Source of the DNA: Aestuariivita sp.
Lineage (GTDB): Bacteria > Pseudomonadota > Alphaproteobacteria > Rhodobacterales > Rhodobacteraceae
Length of the DNA stretch: 64,000 nucleotides
Assembly (NCBI GenBank): GCA_018401465.1
Contig: JAGYKE010000004.1
Span: 1,519,857-1,583,856 of the forward strand
Direction: 5' to 3'
Both the position numbers and the translations under genes were made by a program. Numbering within the stretch: the stretch's first letter is position 1; the number at the start of each line of letters is the position of its first letter. Of this stretch, positions 18,278 through 24,092 are shown in pieces. Under the pieces are notes generated by a model that did not search any database, was not told where the DNA came from, and was given only the letters and a program-made list of their open reading frames with translations.

Positions 18278-18576
18278 CCATGTCGCAGACATTCGGCAGT
18301 TACGAGACGCATTTCTGGCTGACCCGCTCGGTCGCCCGGGTCATCGGCGTCAACCTGACCGATGCGATGGCCGAAGGCCAGCTGACCCCCATTCGCTATG
18401 CGGTCATGGTCATGGCCTGTCAGGGCGCGTCCTGCAACGGGCGCTGCGCCGACTGGCTGGCCGCACAGCCCGGCGGCGTGGCCGACGCCCCGCCGCCCTT
18501 CTGCGTGAATGCGCGGGAGCTGTCCGCGCTCAAGGCCGCCTGCGGGCGATCCGAGCGCGGTGCCAGCGATAGATGA
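18274..18576 (+). CDS. DUF6455 family protein (second full copy)
   Basis: A 100-residue DUF6455 protein with FWLTRSVARVIGVNLTDAM in the helical part, then CQGASCNGRCADWLA and PPFCVNARELSAL in the cysteine part. It is diverged from the first copy but has the same order of motifs. It may start at 18274 or at the ATG two codons later (MSQTFGSYETHF). The 3' end overlaps the convergent DCC1-family gene by 47 bases. With the two preceding genes it forms a three-gene operon behind the FnrL box. Confidence 0.8.
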   Translation: MTMSQTFGSYETHFWLTRSVARVIGVNLTDAMAEGQLTPIRYAVMVMACQGASCNGRCADWLAAQPGGVADAPPPFCVNARELSALKAACGRSERGASDR

Positions 18577-18925
18577 CCGGCGCCAAGACCCGGTCATAGG
18601 CGAAGACCGCCGCCTGCCGCAGACCGGGCAGGCCGACGATCCGGCCAAGCCAGCGATAGCGCGGCATCTCGGCCCACAGGGCAAGAAAGGCCGGTATCCC
18701 CGACAGCAGCACGCCGTCCTTCAGCACATGCAGCCGCCGCGCCGCCTGATCGGCATCAAGCCCCCAACGCGCCAGGTCGGCGGTGTTCAGATCGTCGAAC
18801 CGCAAAGGCAGCGCGCAGCCTTCCGCATATCGCGCATAATGCCCGATCTCGAAGCTGCAGACCGGGCATTCGGCGTTGTAAAGCACACGGGTCGGGTGGG
18901 ACATATCGCTCATGCCTTGGGACAT
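18530..18925 (-). CDS. DCC1-like thiol-disulfide oxidoreductase family (DUF393)
   Basis: A 131-residue protein of the DCC/DUF393 family with the CxxC motif in VLYNAECPVCSFEIGHY and the following DLNTADLARWGLD segment. The family is predicted to have a thioredoxin-like fold; substrates are largely unknown. The true start may be the ATG giving MSHPTRVLY, seven codons into the long form. The 3' end overlaps the DUF6455 gene on the other strand. Confidence 0.82.
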   Translation of the reverse strand: MSQGMSDMSHPTRVLYNAECPVCSFEIGHYARYAEGCALPLRFDDLNTADLARWGLDADQAARRLHVLKDGVLLSGIPAFLALWAEMPRYRWLGRIVGLPGLRQAAVFAYDRVLAPVIYRWHRARIARRRP

Positions 18926-18966
18926 AGCCGCCCCTTGCTCCGGGGCCAGAGGCGGCTTGCCGCAGG

Positions 18967-19209
18967 TCAGAGCCGGTTATGCGCCCCGTCGCACAGGGGC
19001 GAATTGGCTGACGCCTTGCATCCGCAGAAGAACACCTTGCGGTCGTCTTCAGCGGTGAACTTGACCGGAGAGAAACCCGTGTCCTTGTGGCTGCCGTCGC
19101 AGAAGGGCTGGTTCGCGGACTTGCCGCACGAGCACCAGAAATAGGTCTTTCCGGCGGTCACCTCGACGGGATAGGGCGCTTTCTGGGCGATGATGGGGGC
19201 GTCTGACAT
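18967..19209 (-). CDS. CDGSH-type iron-sulfur protein, two motifs
   Basis: An 80-residue protein with two CDGSH-type [2Fe-2S] binding motifs: CSCGKSANQPFCDGSH at about residues 26-41 and CGCKASANSPLCDGAH at about 62-77. Each gives the three-cysteine, one-histidine ligand set of mitoNEET-like clusters. The small two-motif form is common in proteobacteria and is thought to take part in redox or iron-sulfur handling. It is 41 bases upstream of the DCC1-type gene and probably cotranscribed with it. Both partners are small cysteine-based redox proteins. Confidence 0.92.
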   Translation of the reverse strand: MSDAPIIAQKAPYPVEVTAGKTYFWCSCGKSANQPFCDGSHKDTGFSPVKFTAEDDRKVFFCGCKASANSPLCDGAHNRL

Positions 19210-19287
19210 GGGCTTGCTCCTTGGCTTGCTGGTGCGGACATAGGGCGCGGATCGCGGGTTTCGACGGGAAAGATGCAGGTCCCCGCC

Positions 19288-19722
19288 TCAGGCCTGCTGC
19301 GTCACCCAGACACCCAGCGCCATAAGCGCGATGCCCGCCGCCCGCGTGAGGCTGATCGGGTTGACCTGCGCGCCGAAAAGCCCGAACTGGTCGATCGCGG
19401 CCGCGCTGACCAGCTGACCGATCAGTACGAAGAAGACGGCGTTGCCGACGCCGAACTCGGGCGCGATATAGGTCACCGACAGCACGTAGAAGGCCACGAA
19501 GAGCCCTCCCAGAAACAGGTGCCTCGGCGCGGTGGCGACCTTGGCCAGCGCGCCGGGCCCCGTGATCAGCGTGGCGATCACCCCCACCAGAAGCGCCACG
19601 CAGAACAGCACCAGGGCGGCCGCCGAAGGCGATCCGATGGTGCGCCCGAGGGCTGCGTTCAGCGCGGCCAGAAGGGGTATCCCCATCCCGGCAAGAAACA
19701 TGATGGCGGCGTAATGGGCCAT
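19288..19722 (-). CDS. YdcZ/DMT-family membrane protein (DUF606)
   Basis: A 144-residue inner-membrane protein with about five transmembrane helices and small-residue-rich segments, resembling the half-size DMT transporters of the YdcZ/DUF606 group. PLLAALNAALGRTIGSP at the N-terminus and the repeated LIGQLVSAAAIDQFGLFG are typical. Members usually work as dimers; the substrate is unknown. It is transcribed away from the peptide-cytochrome operon, and the FNR-like box at 19752-19765 lies in the shared upstream region. Confidence 0.8.
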   Translation of the reverse strand: MAHYAAIMFLAGMGIPLLAALNAALGRTIGSPSAAALVLFCVALLVGVIATLITGPGALAKVATAPRHLFLGGLFVAFYVLSVTYIAPEFGVGNAVFFVLIGQLVSAAAIDQFGLFGAQVNPISLTRAAGIALMALGVWVTQQA

Positions 19723-19751
19723 GGGCTGTGGACCTTTCGGGCGGGAGGAAT

Positions 19752-19765
19752 TTGATCTGGATCAT
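19752..19765. promoter_or_regulatory. FNR/FnrL-like box TTGAT-N4-ATCAT
   Basis: TTGATCTGGATCAT, one mismatch from the FNR consensus TTGAT-N4-ATCAA. The centre is 67 bases before the ATG of the 44-residue peptide, the same geometry as the other boxes in this window. It could also serve the divergent DMT gene. Confidence 0.6.
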
Positions 19766-19825
19766 GGTCCGGCCGCGGGCCTTGGGCAAGCCTTGCGCAA
19801 AGCCCCAACGAAAGTTGTCTGCCCG

Positions 19826-19960
19826 ATGCGCCTTCTTCTGATGCTGATTCCCTTCCTTGCCCTGGGCGGGCTTGTCGCGGTGGCACCCCAGCTGTCCGAC
19901 AGGGCGCTGGCGGGGATGGACAAGGGCCGCGCCGCTGCGTGGCGCGGCGTCGCCGACTGA
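19826..19960 (+). CDS. Small membrane peptide, 44 residues
   Basis: Short ORF starting MRLLLMLIPFLALGG, with one hydrophobic segment at residues 2-19 followed by a basic, polar tail ending in AAWRGVAD. No known family is recognised. It sits between the FNR-like box and two cytochrome c genes, 45 bases before the first, so it is likely the first gene of that operon. It may anchor or assist one of the cytochromes, but that is inference. An ATG upstream at 19721 would add an unrelated hydrophilic stretch and cover the box. Confidence 0.5.
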   Translation: MRLLLMLIPFLALGGLVAVAPQLSDRALAGMDKGRAAAWRGVAD

Positions 19961-20005
19961 CCCTCCGGGCATGGCCCGGGACCGGATCTCATGGGAGGAC
20001 CGAGC

Positions 20006-20422
20006 ATGACCTTCACCCGCCACCTGCACGCCGCCATCGCGCTTTTGCTGGCCATGGCGGCCCCCTGCACCGCGACGGCGCAGAGCGCCGAGACCGGGGC
20101 AACCCTGTTCGTGCAATACTGCGCCACCTGCCACGGGCGGGAAGCGACGGGGCAGGGGCCGATGGCGGCGGTGCTGCTGGTCCAGCCCACCGATCTGACC
20201 CGGCTGAGCGCGGGCAATGGCGGCATCTTTCCGGCCGAACGCGTGGTCAAGCGCATCGACGGGCGCGACCCGCTGGTCAGCCATGGCAGCCCGATGCCGG
20301 TTTACGGGGCTTTCTTCGAAGGGCAGGATGCGTCTATGAAGGCTCCGTCCGGTCAACCGATCCTGACCAGTCAGCCCATCATCGACCTGATCGCCTATCT
20401 GGAGAGCCTGCAGTCGCAATGA
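20006..20422 (+). CDS. Periplasmic cytochrome c, monoheme
   Basis: A 138-residue class I cytochrome c. A signal peptide ends around TATAQS (residues 22-27). The heme motif is CATCH at residues 39-43, and the likely axial methionine is in SPMPVYG. An AGGAG-type ribosome site before 20006 decides the start. The next cytochrome gene overlaps the stop by four bases. The C-terminal DLIAYLESLQSQ closely resembles the end of the second cytochrome, suggesting duplication. Its role is probably electron transfer in low-oxygen respiration, but no terminal reductase is present here. Confidence 0.9.
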   Translation: MTFTRHLHAAIALLLAMAAPCTATAQSAETGATLFVQYCATCHGREATGQGPMAAVLLVQPTDLTRLSAGNGGIFPAERVVKRIDGRDPLVSHGSPMPVYGAFFEGQDASMKAPSGQPILTSQPIIDLIAYLESLQSQ

Positions 20423-20805
20423 CCCATCGTCTCTGGCCTGCGGGCCTTGTCCCCGCCGCCGTCATCCTCGCCGCCTGTGCGATGCCGAACGAAATGCCCG
20501 TCGCCTCGGATGGCGCGAAGATCTTCGCGGCCAATTGCGTCGCCTGCCACGGGGCGGATGCGCGGGGCGGGGCGGGGCCCGACCTCACCGCCATCGCGGC
20601 GCGCAATGACGGCGTCTTTCCGCGTGCGCGCATGCTGTCCGTCATCGACGGCTATTCCCGGGACATCCACGAAGGCCGCGCCATGCCCGAATTCGGCGCG
20701 AGCCTGAGCGGCGAGACAGTGCCCGTCGACATCGACGGCACGCTCACGCCCACACCGCGCGATCTGGCGGCACTGCTGGCCTATCTGGAAAGCATCCAGT
20801 CCTAA
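20419..20805 (+). CDS. Lipoprotein cytochrome c, monoheme
   Basis: A 128-residue membrane-anchored cytochrome c. The lipobox VILAAC places the lipidated cysteine at residue 20. The heme motif CVACH spans residues 40-44, and the probable axial methionine is in RAMPEFG. The C-terminus LAALLAYLESIQS parallels the upstream cytochrome (LIAYLESLQS). The ATGA overlap with the upstream gene means coupled translation. A soluble plus an anchored cytochrome in one operon suggests a relay across the periplasm. The stop is a few bases from the convergent lipoprotein gene. Confidence 0.9.
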   Translation: MTHRLWPAGLVPAAVILAACAMPNEMPVASDGAKIFAANCVACHGADARGGAGPDLTAIAARNDGVFPRARMLSVIDGYSRDIHEGRAMPEFGASLSGETVPVDIDGTLTPTPRDLAALLAYLESIQS

Positions 20806-21488
20806 CCGCAGATCCCGCGCAGGTCCGCGTCCTTCCAGGGCAGGACCACGTCATGTTCGCGCGACCCCGGCAGGCGCGACACGGGGAAGGCGCGCGACAG
20901 CATCGCGTGCAGCCGCTTGGTGCGTGCCGCGTCGGGGGCCAGCGCGCGGCAGCAGACATATTCCTCCACGATCGCGCCTTGCTGTTCGAACCCGTAGTCG
21001 AGGAAATCGCGCTCGAGCGCGGCCTCGAACAGATAGGGGTCGTCGCTGCGCGCATGTTCGCCGGCGGCGCGCAGGGGGTGATACCCGGTCACGTCGCGGT
21101 TCTGCCACTGCCAGACATGGGTGAGTTCATGGGCAAACAGCATCGCCTCGATCAGGTGGAGCCGGTCGGGATAGCGCGGCATGTAATCGTCGAGATACCA
21201 GTCCCGGGTGAAGTGGACGCGGTTGAAGACAACCACTGCCGCCGCGCGCGCGGTCACGATGTCCGACCGGGGCGGCGGCAGGATGAGTTCGCGGCAGGTG
21301 ACGCGCGGCCGCGCCGGGCGGCGATAGGTGATCTGGCCCACCAACGCGCCATTGGCGATCCGCACCCGGTCGAGATCGATCGCGTCGCCGTGGATTTTCT
21401 GCGCGAAGGCGCGTTCGTTCGGTGTCATCGGGCGGCCGCAGGCGGCCAGCGCCAAAGCCGCGATGAGAACCAGCGCGACCGCCTTCAT
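20802..21488 (-). CDS. Putative lipoprotein with HExxH zincin-like motif
   Basis: A 228-residue predicted lipoprotein; lipobox LALAAC puts the lipidated cysteine at residue 17. The segment MLFAHELTHVWQWQNRD contains HELTH, an HExxH zinc-protease-like motif of the kind seen in DUF4157-type domains. Two adjacent cysteines (EEYVCCRAL) and a final DLRGICG lie downstream. The third zinc ligand is not obvious, so catalytic activity is unproven. It is coupled to the upstream PaaI-type thioesterase by a four-base overlap. The start at 21488 is fixed by the signal peptide; a long upstream extension in frame is spurious. Confidence 0.75.
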   Translation of the reverse strand: MKAVALVLIAALALAACGRPMTPNERAFAQKIHGDAIDLDRVRIANGALVGQITYRRPARPRVTCRELILPPPRSDIVTARAAAVVVFNRVHFTRDWYLDDYMPRYPDRLHLIEAMLFAHELTHVWQWQNRDVTGYHPLRAAGEHARSDDPYLFEAALERDFLDYGFEQQGAIVEEYVCCRALAPDAARTKRLHAMLSRAFPVSRLPGSREHDVVLPWKDADLRGICG

Positions 21489-21889
21489 GGGGCGTAAAGG
21501 GTGGCGGTCGCAGTGGCGACGATCTTGCCGCTGTCTTCCTCGGTCATGTCGGCGCGCAGGAAGACCAGCGCGCGGCCCGCGCGGACGACTTCTGCGCGGC
21601 ACAGGATGGCGCGGCCGACGCCGGGGCGCAGGAACTGCGTATCGAGGTTGGTGGTCGCGAAGGGCACCATGCGGCCCGCCTGCGCGATGGCGGCCAGCAC
21701 CATGCAGGTATCGGCCAGCGCCGCCAGCGCCTGACCCGACACGATGCCGCCCACGCGGGCGAGGTGGGGGCCAAGCGGCATGCGGAAGGTGGAGACGTCG
21801 GGCGTGATCTCGACCACCTCGATCCCCAGATCCTTGACCCAGGGCGCGAAGTTGTCGGCGAGGATGCGGGTGATATCGTCGGGCGTCAT
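21485..21889 (-). CDS. PaaI-family hotdog thioesterase
   Basis: A 134-residue hotdog-fold acyl-CoA thioesterase. The family features are ARVGGIVSGQALAALADTCMVLA (helix with the active-site aspartate), the strand TTNLDTQFLRPG and the terminal KIVATATATLYAP. PaaI-type enzymes hydrolyse aryl or acyl-CoA esters. Specificity cannot be told. Its stop overlaps the start of the downstream lipoprotein gene by four bases, making a two-gene operon. Confidence 0.88.
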   Translation of the reverse strand: MTPDDITRILADNFAPWVKDLGIEVVEITPDVSTFRMPLGPHLARVGGIVSGQALAALADTCMVLAAIAQAGRMVPFATTNLDTQFLRPGVGRAILCRAEVVRAGRALVFLRADMTEEDSGKIVATATATLYAP

Positions 21890-21984
21890 GGGGCCAGAGC
21901 CTGCCGCAGGGGCCGCGTGCAGGCAAGGGGGCTTTCGCGCGGGCGGGTGGAGCGGATAGGATGGACCCGGAAAAGGAGACCGCC

Positions 21985-22296
21985 ATGATCATCGAATTCG
22001 TGACCTTCGACTGCCCGGCCGGGTTCACGCAGGCCGACATCCTTGCCGATGCGCGCTCGACCGTGGCGATGTGGCAGGCGAATGAACGGCTCATCCGCAA
22101 GCATTTCGTCACGCGGGAGGATGGCAAGATCATGGGCGTCTATCTCTGGCCCGACCGGGCGGCGGCGGAGGCGGCGCATGACGCGGCCTGGATCGACCGG
22201 TTCCGGGCGCGGACAGGGGTCGAGCCCGAGATCACCTATGGCGACGTCTTCATGGTGATCGACAACCTGTCGGGCGAGGTGACGGAGTATCCGTGA
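21985..22296 (+). CDS. Small protein, possible dimeric alpha/beta-barrel (monooxygenase-like) fold
   Basis: A 103-residue cytosolic protein starting MIIEFVTFDCPAGFTQADIL. The alternating short strands and helices, with GKIMGVYLWPDRAAAEAAHDAAW in the middle, resemble YdhR/ABM-type dimeric alpha-beta barrel proteins. I cannot name a function. The start at 21985 follows AAAAGGAG at normal distance. It stands alone on this strand and converges on the membrane protein at 22308. Confidence 0.6.
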   Translation: MIIEFVTFDCPAGFTQADILADARSTVAMWQANERLIRKHFVTREDGKIMGVYLWPDRAAAEAAHDAAWIDRFRARTGVEPEITYGDVFMVIDNLSGEVTEYP

Positions 22297-22307
22297 GGGG
22301 GGCGCGC

Positions 22308-22889
22308 TCACTGGCTCCAGTCGTGGACATGGACGTCGCGGCCGGAATGGCCCTTCAGGATCTTCACGGCCAGATCCTCGCGCGTCTTGTCGCGGGTGCG
22401 CACCCACATGAGGATGCCGCCGTGCTTGATCTGGTTCTCGTAATAGTCGCGGTGGTGTTTGTCGACGCGCCGGGCGAGGAGCGTGCCGATCACCGCCGCC
22501 GGGGTGCCGCCGATGGCGATGGCCGCGACCGAGGCGACAAGCGTGCTGGCCGGTGTCAGCAGCGCCGCCGCGGCGATCATGGAGCCGACGAAGAAGAACC
22601 CGCCCGCGATGGCACCTTCCAGTTCGCCCATCGCCTCCTCTGACACGAAATGCGCGCGGGGCGCGCGCGGGTCGTCTTCGAGGTCGGGCGCCTGCCAGAA
22701 CTTGTCCCCCAGCGTGTCCTTCAGCGCCTTTTCGCCGCCCAGAAGGCTGATGTCGGAATGGTGAAAGCCCACCGCGCGCAGGTCGTAGAAGGCGGCCTGC
22801 AGGGTTTCGAACGTGTCGAAGACGCCCACCGCTTCGGGGACGTTGATGATTGTGAGATGGTCTTCGGCTTGGGTTTGGGGGGTGGTCAT
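22308..22889 (-). CDS. Membrane-associated stress-type protein with glycine-rich helical hairpin
   Basis: A 193-residue protein. The N-terminal part (about residues 10-60: VGVFDTFETLQAAFYDLRAVGF, DISLLGG) resembles the general-stress 17M/YflT-type alpha-beta domain. The centre has a hydrophobic glycine/alanine hairpin (GAIAGGFFFVGSMIAAAALL, IAIGGTPAAVIGTLL). The C-terminal domain (GGILMWVRTRD) repeats the alpha-beta character. Proteins with this layout occur in many proteobacteria without a defined role. AGGAGG precedes the ATG, and an FNR-like box lies about 60 bases upstream. Confidence 0.65.
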   Translation of the reverse strand: MTTPQTQAEDHLTIINVPEAVGVFDTFETLQAAFYDLRAVGFHHSDISLLGGEKALKDTLGDKFWQAPDLEDDPRAPRAHFVSEEAMGELEGAIAGGFFFVGSMIAAAALLTPASTLVASVAAIAIGGTPAAVIGTLLARRVDKHHRDYYENQIKHGGILMWVRTRDKTREDLAVKILKGHSGRDVHVHDWSQ

Positions 22890-22944
22890 GGGGGCCTCCT
22901 TGATCTGTTCACATTCCGGATAACGGATGTGAGGGGCGGGGGCC

Positions 22945-22958
22945 TTGATCTGCGTCAG
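22945..22958 (-). promoter_or_regulatory. FNR/FnrL-like box upstream of 22889
   Basis: On the minus strand CTGAC-GCAG-ATCAA, one mismatch from TTGAC-N4-ATCAA. The centre is 62 bases before the start codon at 22889, matching the other FNR-type boxes in the window. Confidence 0.5.
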
Positions 22959-23026
22959 GTGGGGGGCGTGCGGGGATGTGGGCCGGGCCTTGGCCCGGCA
23001 CGGGCCGCCTTGGGTCTAACCGGGCA

Positions 23027-23046
23027 GGCCGGGCTCAAGCCCGGCC
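23027..23046. repeat. Palindrome GGCCGGGCT-CA-AGCCCGGCC downstream of the 43-residue gene
   Basis: Perfect 9-base arms with a 2-base centre, 40 bases past the stop of the 23086-23217 gene. A further partial copy (AGCCCGGCC) follows at 23050-23058. It could serve as a transcript end structure or be a REP-like repeat. Confidence 0.5.
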
Positions 23047-23085
23047 TATAGCCCGGCCTACGGCGTCCCGTCCGGGCCCCGGGGT

Positions 23086-23217
23086 CTACTTGACCTGCTT
23101 TCCGGAGATGGAAGGCGTGTTCTTGCCCAGATTCGAATTCGCCGTGGCGAGGACCTTGGGCTTTTCCTTCTTGGGTTTCTTCGTCTCGCGATTGCCGCGG
23201 TTCTTTTCCTTGGACAT
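23086..23217 (-). CDS. Lysine-rich small protein, 43 residues
   Basis: ATG at 23217 to TAG at 23086 encodes a strongly basic peptide beginning MSKEKNRGNRETKKPKKEK, followed by PKVLATANSNLGKN and ending SGKQVK. Roughly one residue in three is Lys or Arg. Small conserved proteins of this look are annotated as hypothetical in many proteobacteria; nucleic-acid or ribosome binding is a guess from charge. It stands alone between repeat-rich intergenic stretches. Confidence 0.65.
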   Translation of the reverse strand: MSKEKNRGNRETKKPKKEKPKVLATANSNLGKNTPSISGKQVK

Positions 23218-23435
23218 GAGATTTCTCCTGACAGACCCCCCCGTGGGCGACATGCCGCGCGGGGTCGTGCCGAGGGGTCAGGGTGGCCTGGCCGGGGCCA
23301 GGGCGATGAACCCTTGGGTGCGGGGTCCCGGGACTTGGCCGGGGCCGCAACAGGGAAGGTAAGGAGTGCGGGGAGCGGCGGCAAGGGGGCCGCAGGAAGC
23401 CCGTGTGTCTATCGACGCGCGCCGTTTCCACCAGA

Positions 23436-23555
23436 TGCGCGATGCAGAGCATCGCGCACGCGCCCGACCCGCCCCCCAGGGCGGGCGCGTTCCGCCCCCG
23501 CCCTCGGGTCGGGCGCGGGGATAGTGGAGAGGGCGAATGGTGGGTTTCACCCACC
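23436..23555. repeat. Array of three perfect inverted repeats
   Basis: Three hairpins in 120 bases. TGCGCGATGC-AGA-GCATCGCGCA spans 23436-23458. CGCCCGACCC (23461-23470) pairs with GGGTCGGGCG (23506-23515), enclosing a further C/G-rich stem. GGTGGGT-TTC-ACCCACC spans 23539-23555. The 23218-23564 interval holds no convincing gene. The array ends ten bases from the stop of the AT-rich HEPN-like ORF. It looks like a cluster of REP-type repeats, possibly marking an insertion boundary. Confidence 0.65.
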
Positions 23556-23564
23556 CTACGCAAA

Positions 23565-24071
23565 CTAGGCTGACTTCCCTTTTTGTAGGGTGCTGCGTAT
23601 ATCGACTGCTTCTCGGAGCAATAAGTCAATCTCTTCGATTGCGGTATTTATAACTCTGTCTGGGATCACTTCGCCATACTCAAACCACTGGCGGTTAGCT
23701 TTCTGTCCCCTAGGAAAGTAGTGAGCTACTCGAACCGCACCAGAAGACTGATCAAAGAAAAATGCTCCATGAGCAGCAAGATTTCTGTTTTCAAGACCGA
23801 TTTCGATCTCTTCGGCTAGATGAATGATTCGTAGAGCTAAACCCGGTTTGCATTTTTTGCTGCAGCGGCGTAATTTATTAACCAATGATCTGGTGATTCT
23901 CTTAATCTCAAGGGATTTCACTAATTGTTCTTGAGAGGTCTCATCTACACCTTCTGCAATCTTTACGATCTGCCAGATCGTCAACTCAAGGTGAGCTGCA
24001 GATTGAAGATAAATTCCAATACTTACCAATAACCTGGCAGGGAGCATTGTTTCAACTAGTGTTGGGTGCAC
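23565..24071 (-). CDS. AT-rich orphan gene, HEPN-like motif, function unknown
   Basis: A 168-residue mainly helical protein whose DNA is visibly more AT-rich than its surroundings, with rare-looking codons (ATA, TTA, AGA), indicating recent acquisition. The helix around residues 84-102 contains E-N-R96-N-L-A-A-H101-G, matching the R-x4-H pattern of HEPN RNases and toxins. The rest (HLELTIWQIVKIAEG; EYGEVIPDRVINTAIEEIDLLLREA) is compatible with a HEPN-type bundle or another helical fold. It starts with GTG 21 bases after the parE stop. No nucleotidyltransferase or antitoxin partner is adjacent. Family membership is a motif-based inference. Confidence 0.6.
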   Translation of the reverse strand: MHPTLVETMLPARLLVSIGIYLQSAAHLELTIWQIVKIAEGVDETSQEQLVKSLEIKRITRSLVNKLRRCSKKCKPGLALRIIHLAEEIEIGLENRNLAAHGAFFFDQSSGAVRVAHYFPRGQKANRQWFEYGEVIPDRVINTAIEEIDLLLREAVDIRSTLQKGKSA

Positions 24072-24092
24072 GTCCTACTCCCTCATTACAAA

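Noticed and set aside
23436-23555. Stacked inverted repeats considered as a CRISPR array or transposon end
   Set aside because: The arms differ from one another, no equal-length spacers exist, and no transposase or cas gene is near.
22955-23629. A 224-codon minus-strand frame through the repeat-rich region
   Set aside because: It runs through several palindromes and the 43-residue gene, is Pro/Arg-rich and has no recognisable domain.
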